Source: Desulfovibrio oxyclinae DSM 11498
GTDB taxonomy: Bacteria > Desulfobacterota > Desulfovibrionia > Desulfovibrionales > Desulfovibrionaceae
DNA: 17,768 nt
Direction: 5' to 3'
Assembly: GCF_000375485.1 (NCBI RefSeq)
Contig: NZ_AQXE01000020.1
Location: 192-17,959 of the forward strand
A program made the translations under genes and the position numbers. Shown piece by piece: positions 1 to 7,733 of this stretch. Positions within the stretch are counted from its first letter, which is position 1. Each line of letters starts with the position of its first letter. The notes below the pieces were generated by a model. It made no database searches and was not told the origin of the DNA. It saw only the letters and a list, made by a program, of their open reading frames with translations.

Positions 1-345
1 TCCGTCCCCGGTTTTTCGGAGGTGTTCAGCTTTGAGGGCAACGGCTCCAACGCAGGGCCGAGAGCAAATCTGGGTTTTCTGCCCCTGGCCATGCTGGGGA
101 AAAATGCAACTGCCACGCAGGACTGGTTTTTCGTTTCCTCTGACATGGACGGAGGCCGGAACAATATTGAGCGATGGGTTGAGGGCAACACGGTTGAGCA
201 GGCGTTCGGCTCGCCCGGGCTGTTTTCGTTCTTCTCGGGTGGCTTCGACGTCATAAACTCGTCGTCGCTGATTGACGGCAACGGCGACACCATCGTCGGC
301 ATCGCATGGGCGGCGCAGCCTTTCAAATATTCCAACGCATTCTAG
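1..345 (+). CDS. Phage tail/receptor-binding-like protein, C-terminal part (5' end outside window)
   Basis: The reading frame is open from the first base and ends at TAG 343-345, so the gene begins upstream of the window; the internal ATG at 22 is not a credible start. The 114 visible residues are rich in Gly, Asn and aromatic residues and end in a motif close to GIAWAAQPFKYSNAF. Endings of this kind (AxxPFKYANA) are familiar from lectin-like C-terminal modules of phage tail and receptor-binding proteins. The stop codon is followed 10 bases later by the next gene, whose Shine-Dalgarno AGGAGG overlaps this stop, so the two are translationally coupled. The family call rests on that motif and on the neighbour, not on a search. 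It could alternatively be a bacterial surface protein with the same module. Confidence 0.5.
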   Translation, partial: SVPGFSEVFSFEGNGSNAGPRANLGFLPLAMLGKNATATQDWFFVSSDMDGGRNNIERWVEGNTVEQAFGSPGLFSFFSGGFDVINSSSLIDGNGDTIVGIAWAAQPFKYSNAF

Positions 346-355
346 GAGGTTTATC

Positions 356-802
356 ATGTGGAGATATCCGGACAACACCTTTCGACAGACCCCGCCCGCG
401 CAGGTGGTGCAGGGTGGCAGCGTCCGCCTTTTTGCGGATCTGACCCGCGAGGAGCGCGCAACGCTTGGCTACCACGAGGCGCGGCCGTTGCGGCGCGAAC
501 CGTTCACCAGCTACGTCACTGAGTGGTTGCTGGGCGAGGATCTGATCCTGCGGGAGCAGATCGTGGAGGCCGTGGTGGACGAGGCGGCGAGGCGTGAGCA
601 TCAGGCGAACGGAATCCGCAAGGAACGGGACCGGCGCATCGAGGAAGTCATGTGGCGCGTGCAGCGTTTTGAATCGGAGACGCGGCTGGGGTTGACGCCC
701 TGCGACGACATCGCGGCTCTGGACGCCTATGTGCAGGCGCTGCGGGATGTGCCCCAGCAGGTGGGGTTTCCGGAGATCGTGGAGTGGCCTGCAAAAACAT
801 AA
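356..802 (+). CDS. Phage tail fibre assembly chaperone-like protein
   Basis: A 148-residue protein. The ATG at 356 is chosen because AGGAGG (344-349) lies six bases upstream; a longer in-frame start at 272 would overlap the preceding gene heavily. The first half is charged and contains the helix-rich segment FADLTREERATLGYHEAR. The centre is a Glu/Arg-rich helix (about residues 78-112). The C-terminus contains LDAYVQALRDVPQQVGFPEI followed by a Trp-Pro, which is the signature ending of many small phage tail fibre assembly proteins that fold or attach the distal fibre encoded just upstream. It is the last gene before a strong terminator, as expected at the end of a phage late operon. The precise family is uncertain; the phage context is fairly secure. 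Confidence 0.6.
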   Translation: MWRYPDNTFRQTPPAQVVQGGSVRLFADLTREERATLGYHEARPLRREPFTSYVTEWLLGEDLILREQIVEAVVDEAARREHQANGIRKERDRRIEEVMWRVQRFESETRLGLTPCDDIAALDAYVQALRDVPQQVGFPEIVEWPAKT

Positions 803-803
803 G

Positions 804-835
804 AAAAGGCCCCCGGCTTAAGCCGGGGGCCTTTT
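804..835. terminator. Bidirectional intrinsic terminator between convergent genes
   Basis: This is a perfect 32-bp palindrome. The left half is AAAAGGCCCCCGGCTT and the right half is its exact complement, ending in a T run (five Ts to 836). The GC-rich 12-bp core with A and T tracts on both sides works on either strand. It starts immediately after the phage-like gene's TAA (plus strand) and lies about 30 bases past the stop of the outer-membrane protein gene (minus strand). Confidence 0.93.
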
Positions 836-864
836 TGAAATCATGGGTGGATACAGGCAGGAAC

Positions 865-1500
865 CTAGAAATCGTAGCGGAGACCGAGGCCCATGCGGTG
901 GGAACGGTATTCAGCTTCGAACAGACCGTAGTCCAGCTTTTCAAGACCGGCCATGAACTTGTAATCGGCCTGCACGCTCCAGTTCTCATCGATACGGTAG
1001 CGCAGACCGGCGATGGGCTGCACCAGAGGAATGCTCGCGGTATCGGAGAAGTCGTCACCTTCGAGGTCCAGCTCGCCATAGGACCAGCCGTAACCGAAGC
1101 CGAGACCACCGTAGACGCTCAGCGGGCAATCTTCCTTGAGCTGATATTCGTAAAGAGCATTCACCATCAGCGCGGTCATATCGAATTTGCCGCCCACATC
1201 GAGATTGCCGATGTTGGAAGTGACTTTATCGAGGTCGCTGCTGAAATAACTGCCTTCCAGTTCAACGCGAATGCCACTTTCCCACTGGTAGCCGCTGGCG
1301 GCGGAAAGTCCCCAGCCCCATCCGGACTCGATTTTCGCATCCGCTTCGCGCAACTCCGCGTTGGTGGCCGAGTCGTTCGACGAGATGTCGCTGTCCATCA
1401 GATACTGGGTGGAAACGCTGCCGGAGACATAGTGCTGTCCAGCATTGGCGGCGGTGGCGACAACGAGAACCATCGTGAGTGCGAGCAGAACTTTTTTCAT
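865..1500 (-). CDS. Outer-membrane beta-barrel protein (OmpA/OMP_b-brl-like porin family)
   Basis: A 211-residue secreted protein. The start ATG is at 1500, preceded by an AGAGG ribosome site. Residues 1-21 form a classical Sec signal peptide (MKK, a hydrophobic core, then a cleavage site after ANA). The mature protein alternates polar and hydrophobic/aromatic residues in short strands, includes GGLGFGYGWSYGELD and ends with RYDF; a C-terminal aromatic residue is the recognition signal for BAM-dependent insertion into the outer membrane. Length and pattern fit the 8-stranded OMP_b-brl superfamily of small surface proteins. No OmpA peptidoglycan-binding domain follows, so it is barrel only. 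It lies 104 bases downstream of the PH-domain gene, but a candidate promoter in that gap suggests independent transcription, and transcription ends at the 804-835 terminator. The specific substrate or ligand cannot be told. Confidence 0.82.
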   Translation of the reverse strand: MKKVLLALTMVLVVATAANAGQHYVSGSVSTQYLMDSDISSNDSATNAELREADAKIESGWGWGLSAASGYQWESGIRVELEGSYFSSDLDKVTSNIGNLDVGGKFDMTALMVNALYEYQLKEDCPLSVYGGLGFGYGWSYGELDLEGDDFSDTASIPLVQPIAGLRYRIDENWSVQADYKFMAGLEKLDYGLFEAEYRSHRMGLGLRYDF

Positions 1501-1532
1501 GGGAGACCTCTTTTCTTCTGTGCCGAAGTTGA

Positions 1533-1555
1533 ATTCCTACCAGGCAGCTAGGAAT
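1533..1555. repeat. Inverted repeat overlapping the candidate -10 (possible operator or 5' leader hairpin)
   Basis: ATTCCTA (1533-1539) and TAGGAAT (1549-1555) are perfect 7-bp arms separated by 9 bases. The right arm overlaps the proposed -10 and the rest would lie in the 5' leader. It could bind a dimeric regulator or fold in the mRNA; nothing in the sequence decides between these. Confidence 0.4.
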
Positions 1556-1579
1556 ACACGTGGTGGAAAAGATTGTCCA
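1551..1579 (-). promoter_or_regulatory. Candidate sigma70-type promoter for the outer-membrane protein gene
   Basis: On the minus strand TGGACA (1579-1574) is followed after exactly 17 bases by TATTCC (1556-1551). The -35 matches the consensus at 5 of 6 positions; the -10 is weak (3 of 6). The spacing and position, about 50 bases before the start codon, are right. Two short inverted repeats flank or overlap it, which could make it a regulated promoter. Confidence 0.35.
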
Positions 1580-1596
1580 TTACAAATTCCTGTAAT
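1579..1596. repeat. Inverted repeat ATTACA-N6-TGTAAT upstream of the outer-membrane protein gene
   Basis: Perfect 6-bp arms, ATTACA (1579-1584) and TGTAAT (1591-1596), lie between the PH-domain gene stop and the candidate -35, touching its first base. There is no T tract after it on the minus strand, so it does not look like a terminator of the PH-domain gene. An operator for a dimeric repressor or activator is the more natural reading, but this is inference. Confidence 0.35.
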
Positions 1597-1604
1597 CCTA
1601 TACA

Positions 1605-1982
1605 CTACTTCAGAATCCCGTTGGCCAACAGCTTCTGGATACCGACCACGTCGGTGCCTTTCTTCAGTTCCTTGACCACCGGTTCGCTTCGGCCCGACAT
1701 CCAGATTTTCAGTTCGGCGTCCAGATCGAAGTGGCCCGCGGTCTCCACCGAAAAACAGGTCATGGAACGGTACGGCAGGGAGAGATAGTCCACCTTGGAG
1801 CCGGTTATGCCCTGCTTGTCGATGAGCAGCAGCCTGCGGTCCGTGAAAACGAACATGTCGCGGATGACCTTGAACACGCGCTGGACGTGCTCGGCGTCCG
1901 CCAGAATCGGGGCAAGTTCTTCGGCGACGTCTTCGGACTTCACTTCCGAGGCGTTACCCATCAGTCCGTCGAGAAATCCCAT
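1605..1982 (-). CDS. Bacterial PH-domain protein (bPH_1 family)
   Basis: A 125-residue cytoplasmic protein with no signal peptide or membrane segment. It starts at ATG 1982 behind AGAGGAG. It has the highly conserved hallmarks of the small bacterial pleckstrin-homology family: an N-terminal MGFLDGLMGNASEV, the central strand run FVFTDRRLLLIDKQGITG, then SLPYRSMTCFSVETAGHFDL and a C-terminal helix KKGTDVVGIQKLLANGIL. It covers essentially one PH fold, the normal family length. The molecular role of these proteins is poorly known; envelope-stress or membrane-associated roles have been proposed for relatives. It sits 28 bases downstream of the histidine kinase stop, so it may be read from the same transcript. 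Family assignment is firm; function is unknown. Confidence 0.88.
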   Translation of the reverse strand: MGFLDGLMGNASEVKSEDVAEELAPILADAEHVQRVFKVIRDMFVFTDRRLLLIDKQGITGSKVDYLSLPYRSMTCFSVETAGHFDLDAELKIWMSGRSEPVVKELKKGTDVVGIQKLLANGILK

Positions 1983-2010
1983 GTTCGCTCCTCTTTGAAG
2001 GGGTTATGTA

Positions 2011-4146
2011 CTAATCGATGAGGTCGGGCCGCTTTTCGCCAAGCAGCCTGCCGATGGCTTCCATCATCTCATGGCGCAGGATCGGCTTCATGATGAAGTC
2101 GCCTATGCCTATCTCGCGGATGCGTTCGTAACTCACGGCCTCGGAAAAACCGGTGCACAGGATGATGGGCACGCCGGGGCGAATACGCACCATCTCACGC
2201 GCCAGTTCTATGCCGGTCATGTTGGGCATGGACTGGTCGGTAATCACCAGGTCGAAATCATCGCTGCGATACTTGAAGGCTTCAAGCGCCTCGATACTGC
2301 TGGTGCGAGTGACCACGTCAAAGCCCATGGACTCCAGCATCTCCTTGCCGATGTCCACCAATGCCTTCTCGTCGTCCACGAACAGGATGCGCCCCTTGGT
2401 AAAGACGAGCTGAGGCCGGGACTCCGTCTGCGGACGTTCCAGCGACGGGGTGCGCGGAAGAAAAACATGAAAGACCGTGCCGCTGCCCGGCTCGCTTTCC
2501 ACAGTGATATGCCCGTCGTGCCGCTTGACGATGCCGTGCACCATGGCGAGACCCATTCCAGTGCCCTCGCCGGGTCCCTTGGTGGTGAAAAACGGATCGA
2601 AAATGCGCTCAAGCGTCTCGGCATCCATGCCGGGGCCGTTGTCGCGAACGGTCAAACGGACGAACCATTCGGGACCGCCCAGCTCTTCCGGGGGTTCCGG
2701 GCCATCGGCGTCCGCATCGGCCAGTTCCACGTCAACCCTGCCGCCTCCACGCTCCATGGCTTGTGCAGCGTTGGTGCAGAGGTTGAGCATGATCTGGTGC
2801 AGCTGGGTGGCATCGGCCATCACCTGATCATCCTTTGCATCGACGGTAAGGGTCAGCTCGATGTTGGCGGGAATGCTGGAACGCAGCATCTTGAACGCTT
2901 CCTTGAGAAGCGGCGAAAGCGACATGGGCTGCCGCTCCTCGGGACTCTGGCGGCTGAAGTTGAGAATCTGCGTCACGAGATCGCGCGCACGCCGCCCGGC
3001 GGAAAGAATCTCGCCCACGCGACGGGCAAGGCCCGACCCCTCGTCTGCCGAGGATTCGATGATTTCCGCATACCCGAGGATCACGCCGAGAATGTTGTTG
3101 AAGTCGTGCGCGATGCCACCTGCGAGCGTGCCGAGCGACTCCATCTTCTGGGCCAGTCTGAGCTGCTGCTCCAGCCGTTTGCGCTCGGTAATGTCGAAGA
3201 AATATCCGCGGATTTCATGACCGCCGCGTTCGTTGGTCACCACGTCCACGTTGCCCAGCAGCTCCCTGCCCCTTGGCCCTGCGCTGAGTTCGTGATTCCT
3301 GACGCTGCCGCGTTGCCGCAGCAGTTCATCCAGCGGCTCCTTGCCGCCGAGCTTTCCCCATATTTCAAACAGGCTCATGCCTGCCGCGGCTTCCGGTGAG
3401 GCCAGCCCGAGCACCTCGGCAAAAGCGAGGTTGCAGTCCACGATCCGCCCCTTGGCGTCAGCGAGAAAATTGCCGGTGATGTTCTTTTCGAAGAGTTCGC
3501 GATACCGCTCTTCACTGGCCTTGAGGTCCTTGAGCACGTCGGCACGCTTGGCAATGTCGTTGAGCAGCCGCTGGTTGGCCTTGTTGAGTTCCTCGGTTCG
3601 GGCCTCAACAACCAGTGCGAGGCTTTCGTTGAGTTCGCGAAGCTCGGTCTCGGCGCGCCACTTGTTGCAGAGCGACACGGCCACCTGACGGAACTCCTGC
3701 GAGCGAAAAGGCTTTTGCAGGTACAGCAGCTTTTCCGGAGGCTGAACGCGACGGTTGAGTTCGGCAAGCGGCACACTGGTGGCCGAAGACATCATGAGCA
3801 CTTCGACGCCAGCGTCCATTTCCCGCAGCATTTCTGCGGTTTCCACGCCGTCCATCCCGTGTTCAAGGCGGACTTCGACCACGGCAAGGGCAAAGGGCCT
3901 GCCCTCGGCCACACCATCGGCCATGGCTTGAACAGCTTCGGCACCGGTTGTGGTCCTGACCACCTCGAAACGGAAGGAATCCACGGGCGCGTCCGTCATC
4001 GGCGCCGCAGAGGCATCGGAAAAGAGTGCTTCGAGCGCTTCGGGTTCCTGCCCTTCATAACAGAGGATGTCGCGATACAGCGTGAGCGCATCGCGATCGG
4101 GGTCCACGGCGAGTACCCGGAATACGGTGGTGTCCTGAACGGGCAA
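2011..4146 (-). CDS. Hybrid sensor histidine kinase (REC-PAS-HisKA-HATPase-REC)
   Basis: A 711-residue cytoplasmic signalling kinase with no membrane segments. I place the start at TTG 4146 because GAGGAG lies six bases upstream and a candidate promoter sits about 50 bases before it; the longer frame to an ATG at 4299 crosses a strong hairpin and has low-complexity residues. Order from the TTG: receiver-like domain (about 8-160), coiled segment (about 163-205), PAS (about 212-320), HisKA with H-box GGIAHDFNN (His347), HATPase with the N-box NLCTNAAQAM and G-boxes DNGPGM and GEGTGMGL (to about 564), and a C-terminal receiver (586-700, acceptor Asp637 in VITDQSMP). In the first receiver the acceptor position is Glu91 (AVVEVRL) instead of Asp, though the conserved Ser/Thr and the Lys of LQKPF remain. 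It lies just downstream of the Tad operon and could control surface attachment, but there is no direct evidence. Confidence 0.92.
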   Translation of the reverse strand: MPVQDTTVFRVLAVDPDRDALTLYRDILCYEGQEPEALEALFSDASAAPMTDAPVDSFRFEVVRTTTGAEAVQAMADGVAEGRPFALAVVEVRLEHGMDGVETAEMLREMDAGVEVLMMSSATSVPLAELNRRVQPPEKLLYLQKPFRSQEFRQVAVSLCNKWRAETELRELNESLALVVEARTEELNKANQRLLNDIAKRADVLKDLKASEERYRELFEKNITGNFLADAKGRIVDCNLAFAEVLGLASPEAAAGMSLFEIWGKLGGKEPLDELLRQRGSVRNHELSAGPRGRELLGNVDVVTNERGGHEIRGYFFDITERKRLEQQLRLAQKMESLGTLAGGIAHDFNNILGVILGYAEIIESSADEGSGLARRVGEILSAGRRARDLVTQILNFSRQSPEERQPMSLSPLLKEAFKMLRSSIPANIELTLTVDAKDDQVMADATQLHQIMLNLCTNAAQAMERGGGRVDVELADADADGPEPPEELGGPEWFVRLTVRDNGPGMDAETLERIFDPFFTTKGPGEGTGMGLAMVHGIVKRHDGHITVESEPGSGTVFHVFLPRTPSLERPQTESRPQLVFTKGRILFVDDEKALVDIGKEMLESMGFDVVTRTSSIEALEAFKYRSDDFDLVITDQSMPNMTGIELAREMVRIRPGVPIILCTGFSEAVSYERIREIGIGDFIMKPILRHEMMEAIGRLLGEKRPDLID

Positions 4147-4194
4147 GAAACGCTCCTCTATTTCCTTGAGGGATGCATGGCCCCCTTTCGTCGG

Positions 4195-4223
4195 AATATA
4201 TTGGAACGAACGGAAAAAGTGAA
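4195..4223 (-). promoter_or_regulatory. Candidate promoter for the hybrid histidine kinase
   Basis: On the minus strand TTCACT (4223-4218) is followed after 17 bases by TATATT (4200-4195). Matches to the sigma70 consensus are 4/6 and 5/6. It lies downstream of the hairpin at 4237-4274 and about 50 bases before the TTG start at 4146, which supports the shorter protein and separate transcription from the Tad operon. Confidence 0.42.
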
Positions 4224-4236
4224 GCGGTGCGGGAAA

Positions 4237-4274
4237 CCGCGCGCCCGAAGGGGCAAAACCCAGCGGGCGCGCGG
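4237..4274 (-). terminator. Strong hairpin after the Tad operon, probable terminator or attenuator
   Basis: CCGCGCGCCCG (4237-4247) and its exact complement (4264-4274) form an 11-bp GC-only stem around a 16-base loop that itself contains GGG/CCC. On the minus strand, the direction of the tadD-like gene ending 30 bases earlier, the stem is followed by only three Ts and then CCC. It is therefore a weak intrinsic terminator by the U-tract rule, and partial read-through into the kinase gene is possible. Confidence 0.6.
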
Positions 4275-4303
4275 ATGTCTGGCGGTTGGAGCGGGCCACG
4301 AGG

Positions 4304-5785
4304 CTACTGTGCGGCCTCGGTCAGAGGGTAGACACCGGCCTGCTCAAGACCCAGCCTCTTCAATACGGCGGGTCTGGCATCCATGGCCTCCTGAAGAGAG
4401 GAATAGTGGCCGACCAGCACCCGGTGCCAAACGCCCTTTTCTCCGAGGTCTGCGGTGGCGAGAGAGCTTTCAAAGCCATCGTGCTTCAGGGCCTCCATGT
4501 GCTTTCTCGCGTGCTCGGTGTCGCGCCATGAGCTGACGTGCAGTCCATATTCGGCGCGCTTTTCTTCGATAGTATCAGACACCCCTTCTGCCGCAGACAC
4601 GTCAGTCGCGTCCTCGGCGACCATTTCCCCGACGGTCGCTTCGGTCGCAACTGTTTCCGTGGCGGCCGCTTCGGTTACGGTCGCTTCGGTTGCCGTCGGT
4701 GCGCTGGCTGTCGCTTCGGGTTCATCCGCAAATCCCGGAGGGAGGGAGGTGAAACCGAGCGAATCCGGATCCGCGGCGGGTCCGGTCGCCGTGGCCGCGG
4801 CGGGGAGAGCCGCGGCCTCGGCGATGGACCGACGCTCGTTCCCGGAGGATGCGAGCGGCGGCAGGTTCGGGGTGGAACCTTCGTTTTCGGTGCCCGAAGA
4901 GGCAGCCATACGCGCCCGCTTCAGGTTTTCGAAAGCCTTATCGTAAAAGGTCGGGGAGAGCTCCACCGCCCTTTCGAAATATCCAGCGGCCTGCTGCGGA
5001 CGCCCTTCCATGAGCAGCACGTAGCCGAGGTTGTTGTACGCCTTGGATTCATTGCCGCCGTAGCGGAAGGCCTCAAGCGCCTCGTCGAGCCGCCCCATGC
5101 GGGTCAGGGCGAGACCGAGGTTGTTGTAGGTGCGCGCGGAAGCGCCGCCGCTTTCCAGTGCATTGCGGAAGAGCCGTGCCGCCTGCCGATACTGCTGGCG
5201 GGCCATGTGCGTCACGCCGAGATTGTTCACCACGCGGGCCGCGTCCTTGCCGTTGGCAGACTTGAGCGCGAGCCGGAAGTGCTTCGCGGCCAGATCGGGG
5301 TTGCCCCGACGATCATGCAGCACGCCGTAATAACAATTGGCCTTCCACCGTTCTGGGTTGGTTTCCAGCGCGCTTTGCAGATGCTCTTCCGCCTCGTCGT
5401 CAAGCCCGGCGAGATAGAAGACCACGCCCGCCCCTTCATGTGCACCGGCATGATCCGGTTGCTTTTCGAGCACGGCGCGAAATTCGCGCAGAGCCGCTTC
5501 CGTGGCACCCTGCTCAAGGAGCATTTCGCCCTTGAAGGCGCGGATTTCGATATTTTCGGGAGCCATGTTCTGAGCCCGGTTCAGGTGCACAAGGGCCATC
5601 TCGGGCTTGCCGTCGGCAGCCATGCCGCGACCCACCTGAAGATGCTGGTCGGCAGTGAGTTCGGAGTCGCCGCCCCAGGCAAATTCCTGAAAGGACTCCC
5701 CGTTGCCGGTCTTGCGTGCGGCGCATCCGCCCAGCAGCGTTGCGGCCAACAGTATCGCGAGTGTTCTGATGACGATGGCGTTCAT
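4304..5785 (-). CDS. tadD: TadD-like TPR lipoprotein with C-terminal SPOR domain
   Basis: A 493-residue protein with start ATG 5785 after GGGGAG. Residues 1-20 are a lipoprotein signal with lipobox LLGGC (Cys21), so it should be anchored by lipid, probably in the outer membrane. Residues about 45-295 hold around seven tetratricopeptide repeats, recognisable by Ala/Gly/Tyr spacing and NNLG repeats (YNNLGLAL, YNNLGYVL). TadD proteins of this type are lipoproteins needed for Tad pilus biogenesis, probably assisting the secretin. Residues about 296-405 are a low-complexity Ala/Thr/Glu linker. Residues about 412-487 (YGLHVSSW to AGVYPL) look like a SPOR domain, a fold that binds denuded peptidoglycan. 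Most TadD proteins end after the TPRs, so this is a two-part version. It is the last gene of the operon, 22 bases after tadC. Confidence 0.85.
   Translation of the reverse strand: MNAIVIRTLAILLAATLLGGCAARKTGNGESFQEFAWGGDSELTADQHLQVGRGMAADGKPEMALVHLNRAQNMAPENIEIRAFKGEMLLEQGATEAALREFRAVLEKQPDHAGAHEGAGVVFYLAGLDDEAEEHLQSALETNPERWKANCYYGVLHDRRGNPDLAAKHFRLALKSANGKDAARVVNNLGVTHMARQQYRQAARLFRNALESGGASARTYNNLGLALTRMGRLDEALEAFRYGGNESKAYNNLGYVLLMEGRPQQAAGYFERAVELSPTFYDKAFENLKRARMAASSGTENEGSTPNLPPLASSGNERRSIAEAAALPAAATATGPAADPDSLGFTSLPPGFADEPEATASAPTATEATVTEAAATETVATEATVGEMVAEDATDVSAAEGVSDTIEEKRAEYGLHVSSWRDTEHARKHMEALKHDGFESSLATADLGEKGVWHRVLVGHYSSLQEAMDARPAVLKRLGLEQAGVYPLTEAAQ
4631..4716 (-). repeat. Degenerate GTCGCTTCGGT repeats encoding an Ala/Thr/Glu linker
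   Basis: A short motif close to GGTCGCTTCGGT recurs four times on the plus strand (starting near 4634, 4664, 4679 and 4709), in register with codons for repeated TEA(T/A)V-like residues of the TadD-like protein. It is an internal coding tandem repeat that links the TPR and SPOR domains and could vary in copy number between strains. Confidence 0.5.
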
Positions 5786-5807
5786 ATCGGTTCTCCCCTT
5801 TTTGACG

Positions 5808-6761
5808 CTATTGCGGCAGCGCCGCGAAAACGTCGATGAAAAGCATAATGGCCGGCCCCATGATGACCACGAACAGCGCGGGCAGGATGAAAAGGATCAA
5901 GGGCAGCAGCAGAAGCACGGGCAGCTTGGCGGCCTTTTCCTCGGCCAGCTGGAACCGCTTGGTGCGCATGGTGTCCGAATACACGCGCAGAGTGCGCCCC
6001 ACGCTGATGCCGAACGTGTCCGCTTGCACGAGCAGGGATATCAGGCTGTTCAGGTCTTCCACGCCGCAGCGGCGGCCAAGGTCGCGCAGGGCATCCGTGC
6101 GCTTCCTGCCGGCGCGCAGCTCCAGCGTGAGCTGATAGAATTCGAGGCTGATCTCGGGCGATGAGTTTCTCATCTCATTGCACACGCGGGTGATGGCCTG
6201 ATCCAGCCCCATGCCGGATTCCACGCAGACCACCAGAAGGTCCAGCGCATCGGGCAGGGCGTTAAGGATGGCCTCGGCCCGTTTCTTGGTACGCATCCGC
6301 AGCCAGATGTCCGGGGCGTAGCAGCCCACGGCGGCCAGTCCCACGGCGCCGAGCACGGTGGGCGGCAGCCCGAGGTCTTCGAAGACGAGCTGACGCAGCA
6401 GCAGGAATCCGCCCGCAAGAGCAACGGTGAGGGAAGCCTTGGCCCCCTGAAACACGCGCCAGCCGTCAGGCCTGCGGATGCCCGCGCGAATGAGCGCAAG
6501 CTGGTTGGCCCGGCGTTCCTCGTCGGTCTTGGGACCTATGCGCGCGCCGAGCTGGCCGAACATGTCGGAAACCGGATGCCAGAGGCCGCCCAGAAGGGAT
6601 CCGCCAGTCTTCCCGGTGCTACGGGGGCGACCGGAAATGCGCTGGGCGATCTCTTCGGACCGTTTCGCGCCGCCGCTGAGACTCATGAAGCCCATGAGGG
6701 CCATGAGCACCGCGGCGAAGGCGGCCCCTGCCGCTATGAGTGGAATGTACTGTTCGAACAT
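5808..6761 (-). CDS. tadC: Tad pilus inner-membrane platform protein TadC
   Basis: A 317-residue polytopic membrane protein. It has an N-terminal membrane helix (about 8-28), two more around 105-125 and 133-150, a cytoplasmic T2SSF (GspF-like) domain (about 168-270, with LPDALDLLVVCVESGMGLDQ and the matching QADTFGISVGRTLRVYSDTM motif) and a C-terminal helix (about 280-312). TadB and TadC together form the platform that couples the CpaF ATPase to pilin insertion. The PDALDLLVVCVESG motif is typical of TadC. The start at ATG 6761 has only a weak AGGGA site, but the gene begins 10 bases after the tadB stop, so translational coupling is likely. Length is normal for the family. Confidence 0.93.
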   Translation of the reverse strand: MFEQYIPLIAAGAAFAAVLMALMGFMSLSGGAKRSEEIAQRISGRPRSTGKTGGSLLGGLWHPVSDMFGQLGARIGPKTDEERRANQLALIRAGIRRPDGWRVFQGAKASLTVALAGGFLLLRQLVFEDLGLPPTVLGAVGLAAVGCYAPDIWLRMRTKKRAEAILNALPDALDLLVVCVESGMGLDQAITRVCNEMRNSSPEISLEFYQLTLELRAGRKRTDALRDLGRRCGVEDLNSLISLLVQADTFGISVGRTLRVYSDTMRTKRFQLAEEKAAKLPVLLLLPLILFILPALFVVIMGPAIMLFIDVFAALPQ

Positions 6762-6771
6762 GGTTCGGTCC

Positions 6772-7733
6772 CTACACCTTGATCTTGATCATCCGACGGA
6801 TGATGACGATGCCGAGCGTCATGGAACATGCTGCCCCGATGGCCATGCTCCGACCCAGTTCCGTGGTCCACAGAAGGCTCATGTATTCACGGTTGAGCAG
6901 GAAGAGGACGCCCGCCACGGCAAAGGGCAGCAGGGTGAGGATGAGTGCGGAGATGCGGCCCTCGGCGGACAGCACCTTGATCTTGCCGTGCAGCTTGAAC
7001 CGTTCGCGTACCAGCCGGGCTATGTTGCCGACGATTTCGGCGAGGTTGCCGCCGGTCTCCCGCTGAATGTTCACGGAGACCACGAAAAATTTCAGGTCCG
7101 GGCAGTCCACCCGGTTGAGCAGGTTGTCCAACGCGCGGTCGGAATCCATACCATAGTTGATCTCGTCGATGGTCTTGCCGAATTCGGAGCCGATGGGTTC
7201 GTCGAATTCGTCGGCAACCATGCGCATGCCGCCGCCGAAGGTGTGCCCCGCCTTGAGGGCGCGGGCCAACAGATCCAGCGCTTCGGGCAACTGCTCCTGA
7301 AAACGGTCCATGCGCTTGGTGCATCGGCGTTTGAGCCACCAGATGGGTATATACCCCACGATTCCGGCGAGCACGGCGGCCGCGATCAGCATCTTGCTGA
7401 GCAGGAAAACCGCGTAACCGGTGAGCAGGCCCAACGTGAGACTGAGCAGCAGATACAGCCCCGGCGTGCCGGGGGCCTTGGCCATGGAGACGAGACGACT
7501 CAGGTTGGCTGCCCAGCGCATCTGCTGCAGCATGGTGTTGAACCACGGCACTTCGCTCATCTGCCTGCGTACGAGGTATTCCACGGTTTCCACGTCCGCG
7601 TCCGAGGCGGCCAGCGCGCCCAGACGGCTGCGGATGCGCTCGTCCGAGTCGTCCCGGCGCGAGCGCAGGAACGAGGCGACGCCCACCACGAGCAGGAAAA
7701 CCACGAAAGCGCAAAGCACCACGATGAGCAGCA

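Noticed and set aside
2071..3399. 442-residue plus-strand frame opposite the histidine kinase
   Set aside because: The kinase frame shows all catalytic motifs. The opposite frame has none and looks like a GC-driven artefact.
4147..4299. N-terminal extension of the kinase to an ATG at 4299
   Set aside because: The residues are low-complexity Arg/Pro/Ala-rich, the DNA contains a strong hairpin and a promoter-like pair, and a better ribosome site precedes the TTG at 4146.
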